Part shown: in pieces, positions 7,671 through 18,667 of the stretch
Numbering within the stretch: position 1 is the first letter of the stretch
How the letters are laid out: each line of letters starts with the position of its first letter
Source: Pantoea rodasii
GTDB lineage: Bacteria; Pseudomonadota; Gammaproteobacteria; Enterobacterales; Enterobacteriaceae
Length of the DNA: 64,000 bases
Direction of reading: 5' to 3'
Assembly (NCBI RefSeq): GCF_002095465.1
Contig: NZ_MLFP01000086.1
Span: 124,001-188,000, forward strand
The notes under the pieces: model-generated
What the model was told of the DNA's origin: nothing
The model's input: the letters and a program-made list of their open reading frames with translations, nothing else
Database searches by the model: none
Program-made: the position numbers and the translations under genes

Positions 7671-9061
7671 TTATTTCTGGTGAGGAACATACGGCAAGTT
7701 TAGCGCGATTTGCAGTCCACCTAAATCAGAGTGATCCGCAGAAATGCTGCCGCTATGTGCTTCAACAATATTTTTACAGATCGCCAGGCCTAATCCAGAG
7801 CCGCCGCTGGCGCGATTGCGTGAGCTTTCCGTACGGAAAAAACGTTCAAAAAGTTGTGCCTGATGCCCGGCATCGACGCCAGGTGCGCTGTCGGCAAAGC
7901 GTAATTGCCAATATTCACCGTTTTGCTGCAGGCTCACCTGCACTTCGCCCCCGGCATCGGTGTAACGCAGGCTGTTCTCCAGCAGGTTGGTGAACAACTG
8001 CATTAAACGATCGGGATCGCCAAAGCTCTCTGCCTTCGTCGGCAGCGCCAGATTCAACTTCAGGTCACGGCTGCGATAGCGTTCACCGAAGCTGCCGGCC
8101 ACCACTTCTAGCAGATTCACCACATCGACGGGCTGTTTGCGATAGGCGAGGGCGCCCGCGTCAGACAGCGACAGTTGATGCAGATCGTCCACCAGCTTGG
8201 TCAGCACCACCACTTCACTCTGTAATGAGGTGATGGCTTCCGGCGTCAGCTTGCGCACGCCATCCTGCATCGCCTCCAGCTCACCGCGCATGATCGCCAG
8301 CGGCGTGCGCAGTTCGTGGGAGATATCGGCCATAAAGGCGCGGCGGTTACTTTCGTTCTTTTCCAGCGAACTGGCGAGCTGATTAAAGTCGCGCGCCAGC
8401 TGACCGATTTCATCACTGCTGACCACCTCGACCCGCGTGGAGAATTTGCCGGCCGCCAGTTCATGGGTGCCATCCACCAGCCGCTTCACCGGGGCCAGTA
8501 AACCGCGCGCCAGTAACCAGGTGACCAGCGCCGCCAGCAGTGTGGTGAGCGTGACGATCATCCAGCTGGTGCGCCGCTGTTGCAGATCAAAGTTGATATC
8601 GGTACTGCGCGTCAGCCGCTCAGCAGGCGAGGCGATCACCCAACCCACCACTTTGCCGGTGCTGGTGGTGATGTTGCGCCGCGTGCCTTCCGGCGGGACC
8701 GGCGAATGCGGCCCGGACAGCACCTTATACTGCTGGTCGATAATCCAGAATTGGGTGCGCCAGCCGTGCGGAGGCAATTGAGTGCTGCTGCCGGGGTTTT
8801 GCTCCATGGATCGCAGAATAGTGAAAATCAGGCGATCGTTGTTGCGCAGAAAATCCCAGTCACCGTGCTGCTCGTACTGGTCCGCCAGCGCATCGCTTAA
8901 CAGGGTTAGCCGTTGCTCATTGCCCTTTTTGATGTAATCGACAAAACCATGCTCAAAGCTGAGGCGCACGCCCCAGTGCATGGTAATGATCACCAGCATG
9001 CAGGTGGAAAAATCGCCACAAACAACTTGGCACCAATGCCGAGTTTCAACGGCTGCTTCAT
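7671..9061 (-). CDS. baeS: Envelope-stress sensor histidine kinase BaeS (one-base frameshift)
   Basis: From ATG 9061 the frame reads MKQPLKLGIGAKLFVAIF and then shifts; adding one T to the TTTT run near 9010 joins it to MLVIITMHWGV and gives 463 residues (E. coli 467). Order: N-terminal membrane segment, periplasmic sensor, second membrane segment, HAMP linker, HisKA box SHELRTPLA and an HATPase domain with GGSGLGLAI. The kinase senses envelope damage and phosphorylates BaeR. Its start overlaps the mdtD stop as ATGA, which indicates translational coupling. Confidence 0.9.
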
Positions 9062-10463
9062 GCTTTTCTCCTGCCTCTGAGATCCACGTTTTTACTCACA
9101 TCTTTGGGTACGCGCCAGAACACCAGTGCTGGTAACACAATCACTAACGCCATGCACAGATAGGTATAAATAAAGGTTTGATGAGCGGCCGCGCTATTGG
9201 TGACGGCACCGTGAGCGAACGACCCCAACAGCAATCCTGCCACCGTGACGCCAATACTCATCGACAGCTGCATGATCATGGAGAGCAGACTGTTGCCGCT
9301 CGAAGCCAGATCATCCGGCAACTCTTTCAGCGTTAAGGTGTTCATCGAGGAGAAGCGGATAGCATTCACCATCCCTTGCAGCAGCAGGACCACCGGCAGC
9401 ATCCACACCCAGCCGAGCAGCGCCACGGCCGGGAACAGCAACACCACCAGCGCCAGTGCGATAGTCGCCCCGACCAGCGCATTGCGATAGCCAAACAGGT
9501 TAACGATGCGCACCACCACGCGTTTGGTGCCCATATTGCCGAGCACCATCGGAATCATCATTAATCCGGCGTGGAACGGGCTGTAGCCAAGACCCACCTG
9601 CAGAAAGATCGGCGTCATAAACGGCAACATGCCGCTGCCGATACGGCCGATGAAGCTGCCGAGCAGGCCAATCGAGTAGATGCGGTTGTCGAACAATTTC
9701 AAGCTAAACAGCGCGTTGTCGTTGTTGCGGCCGTGCATCAGGTAGAACAATAAGGAGAACACGCCAACCAGAATCAGCGCGCCGAGCAGCAGCGGGGAGC
9801 CACCGGTGCTGCGCTGGCCGTCGAGCGCCAGCGTCAAGGTTGCCATGCCGACCGCCAGCAGCACAAAGCCGAGGAAATCGAAGCGTTTGGTTTGCATGGT
9901 GTAATTGGGCATAAGCGTCAGCGTGGCAATCGCGCCAATAATCCCCACCGGAATATTGATCAGGAAGATCCAGTGCCAACTGGCGTACTGCACCAAAATC
10001 CCGCCCAGCGCCGGGCCGAGCAGCGGACCGATTTGCCCTGGCGTGGTAACAAAGGTCATCGCCGACATGTATTGCTCGCGCGGCACGATTTTCATCACCG
10101 TCAAACGTCCCACGGGCACCATCATCGCGCCGCCCACGCCTTGCACCACGCGCGCCATCACCAGTTGATCGAGCGAAGTGGAGAAGGCGCACAGCACCGA
10201 GCCGATGCTGAACAGCACGATGGCGCAGAAGAAGATGTTGCGCACGCCGAAACGATCTGCCAGCCAGCCGCTGATCGGCAGCGTAATGGCCACGGTAAGC
10301 ACATACGACACGATCACCGAGTGCATATTCAGCGGGCTGACGTTGAGATCGCGCGCATCGAAGGGATGGCGGTGTTGACGATAGTGGTATCCAGCGCCTG
10401 CATAAAGAAGCCGAAGGCGACGATCCACAGCTGCCAGCGCACGGTGGCGTTTTGCGAGTTCAT
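9058..10463 (-). CDS. mdtD: MFS transporter MdtD (one-base frameshift)
   Basis: From ATG 10463 the frame reads MNSQNATVRWQLWIVAFG through DTTIVNTAIPSM, then shifts near 10356. Adding one G (ATGGCG for ATGCG) continues into RDLNVSPLNMHSVIVSY and yields 468 residues (E. coli 471). It is a DHA2-type major facilitator protein with about 14 membrane segments and motif GWLADRFGVR. It is a member of the mdtABCD operon but is not needed for RND efflux in E. coli. Here it is separated from mdtC by a toxin-antitoxin pair, with vapC ending 16 bases upstream. Confidence 0.9.
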
Positions 10464-10479
10464 GGAGAGTACCGTTGTA

Positions 10480-10878
10480 TTAAAGCCAGTTTTCGCTGAT
10501 TAACCCGTTCACCCGTGAAAACTCGCGCAGGTTGTTGGTAATGAGTGTTAGCGCTTCACTTCGCGCGTGTGCAGCGATGTGTAAATCATTTAGACCAATG
10601 GGTGTGCCTTTCTTTTCCAGGTCAGCGCGAATCGACCCGTAATGGAATGCTGCCCTTTGGTCGTAACTGAGTACGTCCAGACGGGAAATAAAGTCTTCAA
10701 CAGTGCGTAGATTCCTTTCAGGAAAAGCACTTTTCTCCGCACCATGAACGAGTTCAGCAAGCGTAATCGATGAGATGACCATGCGCCCGACGTTGGCATT
10801 AAAGCGTTCTAAAACCTCAATCGGGCGGCGTTTGATGACATAGATAACGATGTTGGTATCCAGCATATAGCGATGCAT
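10480..10878 (-). CDS. vapC: VapC-type PIN-domain toxin (type II toxin-antitoxin)
   Basis: 132 residues with the PIN-nuclease pattern: D7 in MLDTNI, E42 in LAELVHG and D98 in LNDLHIAAHA, plus TNN near 116. PIN toxins of this group cleave initiator tRNA or other RNA once their antitoxin is degraded. The ATG shares one base with the vapB stop (TAATG). It sits inside the mdtABCD-baeSR operon, 16 bases before mdtD, in the same orientation, so read-through could affect mdtD-baeSR expression. All key acidic residues are present, so it is probably active. Confidence 0.9.
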   Translation of the reverse strand: MHRYMLDTNIVIYVIKRRPIEVLERFNANVGRMVISSITLAELVHGAEKSAFPERNLRTVEDFISRLDVLSYDQRAAFHYGSIRADLEKKGTPIGLNDLHIAAHARSEALTLITNNLREFSRVNGLISENWL

Positions 10879-11111
10879 TAAAAATCTTCCCTGTCAGATT
10901 GCTCCTGTGACGCACGTTCATTCATAAAATCATCGCTTACGCTGGGACCATCGAGGAAAAAGCTATCCCAGGCGTTTTCTATTGGTGTGAGAATGCGCTC
11001 TTTGCCAATCGCACGCACCGTGACATTTTTCACGTTGTCTGGAAAGCGCACGTCAGCAGGAATACGCACGTTTTGCGTACGATTATTGGTAAACACTGTA
11101 CCTTGAGACAT
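10878..11111 (-). CDS. vapB: VapB-type antitoxin
   Basis: 77 residues from ATG 11111, preceded by a strong Shine-Dalgarno AAGGAGG seven bases away; the longer frame from 11126 would start inside that ribosome site and is rejected. The N-terminal half (VFTNNRTQNVRIPADVRF) looks like an AbrB/SpoVT swapped-hairpin DNA-binding domain, as in VapB/MvpT antitoxins, and the acidic C-terminal tail would wrap VapC. It overlaps vapC by one base. A perfect 9-bp inverted repeat lies just upstream and is a plausible autorepression site. Confidence 0.88.
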   Translation of the reverse strand: MSQGTVFTNNRTQNVRIPADVRFPDNVKNVTVRAIGKERILTPIENAWDSFFLDGPSVSDDFMNERASQEQSDREDF

Positions 11112-11153
11112 ATAAACCTCCTTCATAGTGACTGGGTAAAGTTTACTCGCTTA

Positions 11154-11180
11154 ATGCTATATGGCAAAGGTATATAGCAT
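11154..11180. promoter_or_regulatory. Inverted-repeat operator for vapBC
   Basis: ATGCTATAT at 11154-11162 and ATATAGCAT at 11172-11180 form a perfect 9-bp inverted repeat with a 9-base spacer. It sits 42 bases before vapB and starts two bases after the mdtC stop. VapBC complexes usually bind such palindromes over their own promoter. A minus-strand TTGCCA overlaps the repeat and TAAACT lies 16 bases on, but this promoter is weakly supported. Confidence 0.6.
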
Positions 11181-11182
11181 GG

Positions 11183-14100
11183 TCATTCGGTAATCAATGC
11201 CGCTTTTTTACGCCGGCTCAGCTTATCCATCATCAGATACACCACTGGCGTGGTGTAGAGCGTCAGGAGCTGGCTCATCAGCAAACCGCCTGCGATGGTG
11301 ATCCCGAGCGGTTGACGCAGCTCCGCGCCGTCACCGCTGGTTAGCACCAGCGGCAATGCACCAAACAGCGCCGCCAGCGTGGTCATTAAAATTGGGCGAA
11401 AACGCAGCTGGCACGCCTGGAAAATCGCGTCACGCGCGCTGAGATTGCCATTGCGCTGCGCCTCCAGCGCGAAATCCACCATCATGATGGCGTTCTTCTT
11501 CACGATGCCGATCAGCAGCAGGATCCCTATCAGCGCAATCAAGCTGAACGGCGTATTAAACAGCTCCAGCGCCAGCAGCGCACCGACACCCGCTGAGGGC
11601 AGGGTGGAAAGAATGGTCAGCGGATGCACATAGCTCTCATACAAAATCCCCAGCACGATATAAACCGCCGCAATTGCCGCCAGCATCAGATACAGCTGGT
11701 TGGATTGCGACTGCTCAAACACCTGCGCGGTACCGGCAAAACTGCCGCGTACGCTGGAGGGCACGCCGAGCGCCGTCATGGTGCGCTCAATTGCCGCCGA
11801 AGCTTCCGATAACGACACGCCTTCCGGCAGGTTAAACGAAATGGTTGAGGCGGCAGACAAACCTTCATGGTTCACCGACAGCGGCGCGTTGGCCGGTTGC
11901 CATTTCGCAAATCCACTGAGCGGAATCGCTTTGCCCTCGCTGTTGATCACGAACATCTGATCGAGCGCGCTGATATCCTGGGTGTAGCGCGGATCGACTT
12001 CCATCACCACTTTGTACTGATTCAGCGGCTGATAAATGGTGGAGATCTGCCGCTGACCAAAGGCGTTATTCAGCAGCGCATTGGCAGCCGACACGTCTAT
12101 CCCCAGCCGCGCCATGCTTTCCCGATCGTAGGTCAGGTCCATTTCGCTGCCTTTGTCTTGCTGATCGGAGTTCACATCCACCAGTTCCGGCAGCGCGGCA
12201 AACGCCAGGCGAATTTTCGGCTCCCACTCGCGCAGGTCGGCAAGATTATCCGACAGCAGGCTGTACTGATAGCTGGCGTTGGATTCACGTCCACCGATGC
12301 GAATATCTTGCACCGCGTTGAGATACAGGTTGGCACCGGGCTCTTTCGCCAGCTTGGTGCGCAGGCGTGCAATCACTTCCTGGGCGCTTTCGCTGCGCTC
12401 GGACAGCGGTTTGAGCGACACGAACATCGAGCCGCTGTTGGTGCGCGAACCGCCGGTAAAGCCAGTGACGTTATCCACCGCCGGATCGGCCTTGATGATG
12501 TTCATAAAGTCCTGCAGCTTGCCGCGCATCGCCTGGAACGAGATGCTTTGGTCCGCCGAGATAAAACCGTTTAAGCGCCCGGTGTCCTGCTCCGGCATAA
12601 AGGTTTTCGGGATCGAGATAAACAGATATACCGTCAGCCCAACGGTGGCGAGCAGCAGCATCAGCACCCAGATGGCGTGATTCAGCACCCATCCCAATGA
12701 ACGCGCGTAGCCGTGTTGTACGCTCAGCATCACTTTGGCGAAACCACGGGTGCGCGGCTGGCTGCGCTTTTCCTGTGGTTTCAGCAGGTAAGCGCACATC
12801 ATTGGCGTCAGGGTGACGGAAATAAACAGCGAGATCAGGATCGCTACCGATAAAGTAATGGCAAATTCTGAGAAGAAGCGCCCAATAATGCCGCCAATCA
12901 TCAGCAGCGGCAGGAACACGGCGATTAACGACAGACTCATCGACAATACGGTAAAGCCGACTTCGCGTACGCCGGTTAGCGCCGCCTGTAACGGCTTCAT
13001 CCCGGCTTCGACGTGGCGAGCAATATTTTCCAGCACCACAATCGCATCATCAACGACAAATCCGGTGGCGATGGTCAGCGCCATCAACGACAGGTTGTTG
13101 AGGCTGAATCCGCACAGATACATGGCGGCAAAGGTGCCAATCAGCGAAACCGGCACGGCCGCCGCCGGAATTAAGGTGGCGCGGCCGTCGCGCAGGAACA
13201 CAAACACCACCAGAATCACCAGCGCCACCGCAATCATTAATGATTGCTCGACTTCCTGCAGTGAGGCGCGAATGGTGGGGGAACGGTCCTGGGCAATTTG
13301 CAGATCGATGGCGGCCGGAATCACTTCATGCAGCAGTGGCATCTCGCTGCGGATGCGATCCACGGTTTCGATGATGTTGGCATCCGGTGACTTGCGCACC
13401 ACCAGCAGCACCGCCGGTTTGCCGTTGGTCATCCCAGCGTTGCGCACGTCCTGTACCGAATCTTGCACATTGGCCACATCGCTCAGGCGCACCGATGCGC
13501 CGTTGCTGTAATGCACCACCAGCGGCTGATATTCGCTGGCGGTTTGCAGTTCATCGTTGGTGCGTACCTGCCAGCGCTGCTGCACATCATCAATCGCGCC
13601 CTGTGGACGACGCTGGTTGGCATTGCTGATGGCGGTGCGCACCGCATCCAGCGAAATGCCCTGGTTAAACAGCGCCTGCGGATTAAGGTCAACGCGCACC
13701 GCAGGCAACGAGCTGCCGCCCACGGTGACATCGCCGACGCCCTGAATCTGCGACAGCTTCTGCGCCAGCTGCGTTGAGGCGTAATCATACAGCTGACCGG
13801 GATTATAAATATCTGAGGTCAGCGTCAGGATCATGATCGGTGCATCCGACGGGTTAGCTTTGCGATAGGTCGGGCGGCTCGGCATGCCGGTCGGCAACAG
13901 GCTTTGCGCCGCATTGATCGCCGCCTGCACATCACGCGCTGCACCGTTGATATCGCGGTCAAAATCGAACACCAGAATAACGCGCGTGCTGCCGAGTGAG
14001 CTGGTGGAGGTCATCTCACTGACGCCGGCAATGCGCCCTAATGAACGCTCCAGCGGTGTCGCCACCGAAGCCGCCATGGTTTCAGGCGAGGCGCCGGGCA

Positions 14101-14251
14101 GCGAGGCGGTGATCACGATTACCGGGAAATCCAGCTGCGGCAATGGCGCCACCGGCAGCAGGCGGAAGCCGAGAATACCGGCCAACGCAATCGCCAGCGT
14201 CAGCAGCGTAGTGGCGACCGGGCGATGAATAAACAGCGCGAAGAACTTCAC
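11183..14251 (-). CDS. mdtC: Multidrug efflux RND transporter subunit MdtC
   Basis: 1,022 residues (E. coli 1,025) with the RND layout: first membrane helix, two large periplasmic loops and the conserved TM4 segment VVDDAIVVLENI. The start codon is GTG at 14251, overlapping the mdtB stop as GTGA, as in E. coli, so the two are translationally coupled. MdtB and MdtC assemble as a heterotrimer that, with MdtA and TolC, exports bile salts, novobiocin and metal-related compounds. The frame is intact. vapBC rather than mdtD follows it. Confidence 0.95.
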   Translation of the reverse strand: MKFFALFIHRPVATTLLTLAIALAGILGFRLLPVAPLPQLDFPVIVITASLPGASPETMAASVATPLERSLGRIAGVSEMTSTSSLGSTRVILVFDFDRDINGAARDVQAAINAAQSLLPTGMPSRPTYRKANPSDAPIMILTLTSDIYNPGQLYDYASTQLAQKLSQIQGVGDVTVGGSSLPAVRVDLNPQALFNQGISLDAVRTAISNANQRRPQGAIDDVQQRWQVRTNDELQTASEYQPLVVHYSNGASVRLSDVANVQDSVQDVRNAGMTNGKPAVLLVVRKSPDANIIETVDRIRSEMPLLHEVIPAAIDLQIAQDRSPTIRASLQEVEQSLMIAVALVILVVFVFLRDGRATLIPAAAVPVSLIGTFAAMYLCGFSLNNLSLMALTIATGFVVDDAIVVLENIARHVEAGMKPLQAALTGVREVGFTVLSMSLSLIAVFLPLLMIGGIIGRFFSEFAITLSVAILISLFISVTLTPMMCAYLLKPQEKRSQPRTRGFAKVMLSVQHGYARSLGWVLNHAIWVLMLLLATVGLTVYLFISIPKTFMPEQDTGRLNGFISADQSISFQAMRGKLQDFMNIIKADPAVDNVTGFTGGSRTNSGSMFVSLKPLSERSESAQEVIARLRTKLAKEPGANLYLNAVQDIRIGGRESNASYQYSLLSDNLADLREWEPKIRLAFAALPELVDVNSDQQDKGSEMDLTYDRESMARLGIDVSAANALLNNAFGQRQISTIYQPLNQYKVVMEVDPRYTQDISALDQMFVINSEGKAIPLSGFAKWQPANAPLSVNHEGLSAASTISFNLPEGVSLSEASAAIERTMTALGVPSSVRGSFAGTAQVFEQSQSNQLYLMLAAIAAVYIVLGILYESYVHPLTILSTLPSAGVGALLALELFNTPFSLIALIGILLLIGIVKKNAIMMVDFALEAQRNGNLSARDAIFQACQLRFRPILMTTLAALFGALPLVLTSGDGAELRQPLGITIAGGLLMSQLLTLYTTPVVYLMMDKLSRRKKAALITE

Positions 14252-17200
14252 GGCTGCGCCTCAGAACGCTTGAAGCGACGGCGCGTGGCGTGCGCCAGGC
14301 GATCGAACAGCAGATAGATCACCGGCGTGGTGAACAGCGTCAGGATCTGGCTGAGTATCAAGCCGCCGACCATGGCAATGCCCAGCGGATGACGCAGTTC
14401 TGCGCCAACCCCGGTGCTTAACATCAATGGCAAGGCTCCGAGCAGTGCCGCCATGGTGGTCATCAGAATCGGACGGAAACGCAGTAAACAGGCCTGATAG
14501 ATGGCTTCACGCGGTGCCATGCCTTGCTCGCGCTCGGCGGCCAGCGCGAAGTCGATCATCATGATGGCGTTTTTCTTCACGATACCAATCAGCAGGATGA
14601 TGCCGATGATGGCGATAATATCCAGCTCGTTACCGCTCAGCATCAGCGCCAGCAGCGCGCCCACGCCCGCCGTCGGCAGCGTGGAGAGAATGGTGATCGG
14701 ATGGATAAAGCTCTCATACAGCACGCCGAGCACGATATACATCGCCACCACTGCCGCGATAATCAGCCAGACGGTACTGGTGAGCGCCGCTTCAAACGCC
14801 AGCGTGCTGCCCTGGAACTGCGTCATCATCTCGGCTGGCATGCCGACCTGATCTTCTGCTGCGCTAATCGCTTTCACTGCTTCGCCCAGTGAATAGCCTT
14901 CGGCGACATCAAACGAGAAGGTGGCGGACGGGAACTGATCGAGGTGGTTAATACTTAACGCCGCATGACGCTCTTCCACCTGTGCGATGGCGCTGAGCGG
15001 CACACTGCCACCGTCGGTGCTGGTCAGACGGATGCCGTCGAGACTGGCGAGTCCCGGCGTGTGCTCGTTGTTCTGCTCCAGCACCACGCGATACTGATTG
15101 GCCTGGGTGTAAATGGTGGAAATCAGGCGCTGGCCGAACGCGTTATACAGCGCGTTATCGACATCCGCCATGGTGATACCAAGGCGGCTGGCGCTATCAC
15201 GATCGACGCGGATAAAGGCTTCCAGCCCCTGATCCTGCCAGTCGCTGCTGACGTCACGCAGCTGCGGCAGGCTGTTAAGTTGCTCCAGCAGCTTCGGCAC
15301 CCAGGTGCTGAGTGATTCCAGCGAGCCCGATTGCAGCGTGAACTGATACGGCGTGCGGCTCGCCTGGGTTTCAATGGTCAAATCCTGTACCGGCTGCAGC
15401 CACAGCGACACGCCCGGTATGCGGTCAATCTGCTGTTGCAGACGTTTCTGCACCGCAGGAATACGGTCGTCACGTTCGCTCAGCGGTTTGAGGTTGATCT
15501 GTAACGCGCGCTGTTGAGTGCCGCGTTGGTGCCATCAACGCCGACGAACGAGGTCATGCTCTGCACCGCGGGATCTTTCATGATGATCGATGCCACATCT
15601 CGCGTGCGATCCGCCATGCTGGCGTAAGACACCGACTGCGGAGCCTGCAATGTGCCCTGGATAATGCCGTTGTCCTGCTGCGGGAAGAAGCCTTTCGGGA
15701 TGGCGATCCACATCAACACCGTCAGCAGCAGCGTGCCGAGCGCCACCGATAAGGTGATCCACGGGTGCTGCAACACGCGCGTCAGGCCGCGGCCATAGCT
15801 GGCAATCACCCGATCAAACATCACTTCACTGGCGCGCGAGAAACGGTTCTGTTTACGCAGCGATTCGGCACTTAGCATGCGTGCGCACATCATCGGTGTC
15901 AGCGTCAACGACACCACGGCGGAGATCAGAATCGCTACCGCCAGCGTTACGGCAAATTCGCGGAACAGGCGACCAATCACATCGCCCATAAACAGCAACG
16001 GGATCAGCACCGCAATCAGCGAGAAGGTGAGAGAGATAATGGTGAAGCCGATTTCTCCCGCTCCTTTCAGCGCCGCCGTCATCGGCTTCTCGCCTTTTTC
16101 GATATAGCGCGAGATGTTCTCAATCACCACGATAGCGTCATCGACCACAAAGCCGGTGGCGATGGTGAGCGCCATCAGCGTCAGGTTGTTGATCGAGAAG
16201 CCGAGGAAATACATCGCGGCAAACGTACCGACCAGCGAGAGCGGAACCGCCACGGCGGGAATAATCGTCGCCGGGACGTTACGCAGGAACAGATAGATAA
16301 TCATCACCACCAGGCCAATCGCCAGCAGCAGTTCATGCTGGGTATCGGCCACCGATGCGCGAATGTTGGTGGTGCGGTCTGTCAGCAATTTCACGTCCAC
16401 CGACTTTGGCAGCGTGGCGGTGAGGGACGGCAGCAGTGCACGGATGCTGTCTGCGGTGGCGATGATATTGGCGCCAGGCTGGCGCTGCACGTTGAGCACA
16501 ATCGCCTGCTGACGGTTAGCCCACGCGCCGAGCCAGCTGTTTTCAGCACCTTGTTCAATCGTGGCAACATCACCCAAACGCACCGGCGCACCGTTGTTGT
16601 AGCTGATGATCAGCTTGCGATAATCCTCGGCGGAGGTCATCTGGTCATTGGCGGCCAGCGTGATCGAGCGTGTCGGGCCATCGAGACTGCCTTTGGCGGA
16701 GTTGACGTTGGCGTTGGTGATAGCGGTGCGCACGGTTTCACTGGTTAAGCCTAACGCCGCCAGCGCCTGCGTGTTCATTTTCACGCGTACCGCTGGGCGC
16801 TGCCCGCCGGACAGCGTCACCAGGCCGACGCCGGTCACCTGCGATATTTTCTGCGCCACGCGCGTTTCCACCATGTCCTGCACCTGGGTGAGCGGCATGC
16901 TGGTGGTGGTGACGGCGAGCGTCATGATCGGCGGATCGGCGGGATTGACCTTGCTGTACACCGGCGGATTCGGCAGATCGCTGGGCAACAGATTGGTGGC
17001 GGAGTTGATCGCCGCCTGCACTTCCTGCTCGGCGACATCCAAAGACAGCGTCAGCTGGAACTGCAAGGTCACCACCGAGGCACCGCCAGAGCTCTGCGAT
17101 GCCATCTGCTTCAGCCCCGACATCTGACCGAACTGGCGCTCAAGCGGGGCAGTAATCGAGGAGGTCACCACATCCGGGCTGGCGCCGGGGTAAAGCGTGA

Positions 17201-17369
17201 CCACCTGAATCGTCGGGTAATCCACCTCGGGCAACGCTGATACCGGCAGAAAACGATAACCGAGCACGCCCGCCAGCAGAATGGCGATCATCAGCAGCGT
17301 GGTCGCCACCGGGCGCAAAATAAAATGGCGTGAGGGCCCGCCGCTGCTGTCTGGAGGCATCACCTGCAT
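14248..17369 (-). CDS. mdtB: Multidrug efflux RND transporter subunit MdtB (one-base frameshift)
   Basis: The frame runs from ATG 17369 to about 15503 (GTNAALNSAR), then shifts, and resumes at LQINLKPLSERD to stop at 14248. Adding one T to a TT run (or one base next to it) restores 1,040 residues, the exact E. coli length. TM4 motif VVDDAIVVIENI is present, as is a full second periplasmic loop. The start overlaps the mdtA stop as TAATG. The partner MdtC is intact, so a real mutation would leave an odd half-pump; error is more likely. Confidence 0.92.
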
Positions 17370-18595
17370 TATTGACGCTCTCCACGCGCCGGCTGAGCAG
17401 CCCGCGTGCCGTGTGTGACGGTGCTTTGTGGCGATACCACTTCAACGGTGGCACCTTCGGTCAGACGATCCAATCCGTCGGTGACCACGCGCTCACCCGC
17501 TTCGAGACCGGCGCTGATCACCACTTTCTGACTGTCCTGTAAGCCGGCGGTGACGCTTTTTTTACTCACTTTGTTTTCGCTGTTCACCACCCAGACAAAG
17601 TGACCATCGTTGCTCATTTGCAGCGCGGCGGTTGGGATCACCACCGCATCCTGCAGCGTGTCCACTTTCAGGCGCGCATTAACGAACTGATTGGGGAACA
17701 GCGCATCATCCTGATTATCGAATCGCGCTTTAAGTTTAATGGTGCCGGTGGTGGCATCAATCTGGTTGTCGAGACTGAGCAGCGTGCCGCTGGTGAGCAA
17801 GGTCTTGTTGCTGCGATCCCAGGCTTCAACAATCAGTGGCTGGCCGCTTTTTTGTGCCTTGAGGATCTGGCTGATGTTGTTCTCTGCAACGCTGAATACC
17901 ACGTCAATCGGATGGGTTTCGGTGATTACCACCAGGCCAGTGGTATCGCCGGACGTAATGTAGTTGCCGACATCGACCTGCTTCAAGCCTACGCGACCGG
18001 AGATCGGCGCGGTAATGCGGCTGTAGGTGAGATTGAGCTGCGCACTGGCAACGTTGCCTTCATCGGCTTTAATCGTGCCGAGGGTTTCACTCACCAGCGA
18101 GCGTTGAGTATCCAGTTCCTGCTGCGACACCAGCGAGGTTTTCGCCAGTTTTTCATAGCGACTGAGATCGCGTCGTGCATTGGCGAGCGTAGCCTGATCT
18201 TTTGCCAGCTGGCCCTGCGCCTGAATTAAAGCGACTTGATACGGACGGGGATCGATCTCAGCCAGCAGCGCACCCGCTTCGACCTGCTGTCCTTCCTGAA
18301 AATGTAATGCCATCAGCTGGCCGTCAACGCGGCTGCGCACGGTGACAGTATTGGCAGCGGTGACGGTGCCGAGCCCGCTGAGATAATAGGGCACGCTCTG
18401 GGTGGTTGCGGCTGCGGCCTGCACCGGTGCCAGCGGACGGCGATTGGCCCCGCCAGCGCCCCGACCATGATGCTGCTGGCCCTCGGCTTGCGGCTGCTTA
18501 CTCGGTTCCGCAGGATGCTGCCACCAATAATATCCACCCGCCAGTGCGGCAATCACGACAACGGTTATCAGGCTTTTTTTCATTCGGCTGTTCAT
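17369..18595 (-). CDS. mdtA: Multidrug efflux RND periplasmic adaptor MdtA
   Basis: 408 residues from ATG 18595 (MNSRMKKSLITV), preceded by GGAG; MKKS four codons later is an alternative and the upstream ATG at 18643 is unlikely. A single N-terminal membrane anchor, a Pro/Gln/His-rich linker, then lipoyl-like (VRSRVDGQLMALHFQEGQQV), alpha-hairpin and beta-barrel segments follow in the usual membrane-fusion order. It bridges MdtBC to TolC in the periplasm. It is the first gene of mdtABC-vapBC-mdtD-baeSR. Confidence 0.93.
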   Translation of the reverse strand: MNSRMKKSLITVVVIAALAGGYYWWQHPAEPSKQPQAEGQQHHGRGAGGANRRPLAPVQAAAATTQSVPYYLSGLGTVTAANTVTVRSRVDGQLMALHFQEGQQVEAGALLAEIDPRPYQVALIQAQGQLAKDQATLANARRDLSRYEKLAKTSLVSQQELDTQRSLVSETLGTIKADEGNVASAQLNLTYSRITAPISGRVGLKQVDVGNYITSGDTTGLVVITETHPIDVVFSVAENNISQILKAQKSGQPLIVEAWDRSNKTLLTSGTLLSLDNQIDATTGTIKLKARFDNQDDALFPNQFVNARLKVDTLQDAVVIPTAALQMSNDGHFVWVVNSENKVSKKSVTAGLQDSQKVVISAGLEAGERVVTDGLDRLTEGATVEVVSPQSTVTHGTRAAQPARGERQ

Positions 18596-18667
18596 TGCTA
18601 TGTTGCTCTCCAGCGGTTTCGTATTCCCCAAATGCGAAAGCAAAATGGCCGTTTCGCAAACGAAATG

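Noticed and set aside
9892..10503. Open frame of 203 codons opposite mdtD
   Set aside because: Antisense shadow of a high-GC membrane protein gene; composition is dominated by His, Arg and Ala with no motif.
12813..13511. Open frame of 232 codons opposite mdtC
   Set aside because: Ser/Thr/Arg-rich shadow frame within an intact RND gene; no ribosome site or family resemblance.
14248..17369. mdtB as a pseudogene, or as two separate genes
   Set aside because: Both parts are full-quality family sequence, the sum equals the E. coli length, and ten other losses of the same kind occur in the window; sequence error explains it better.
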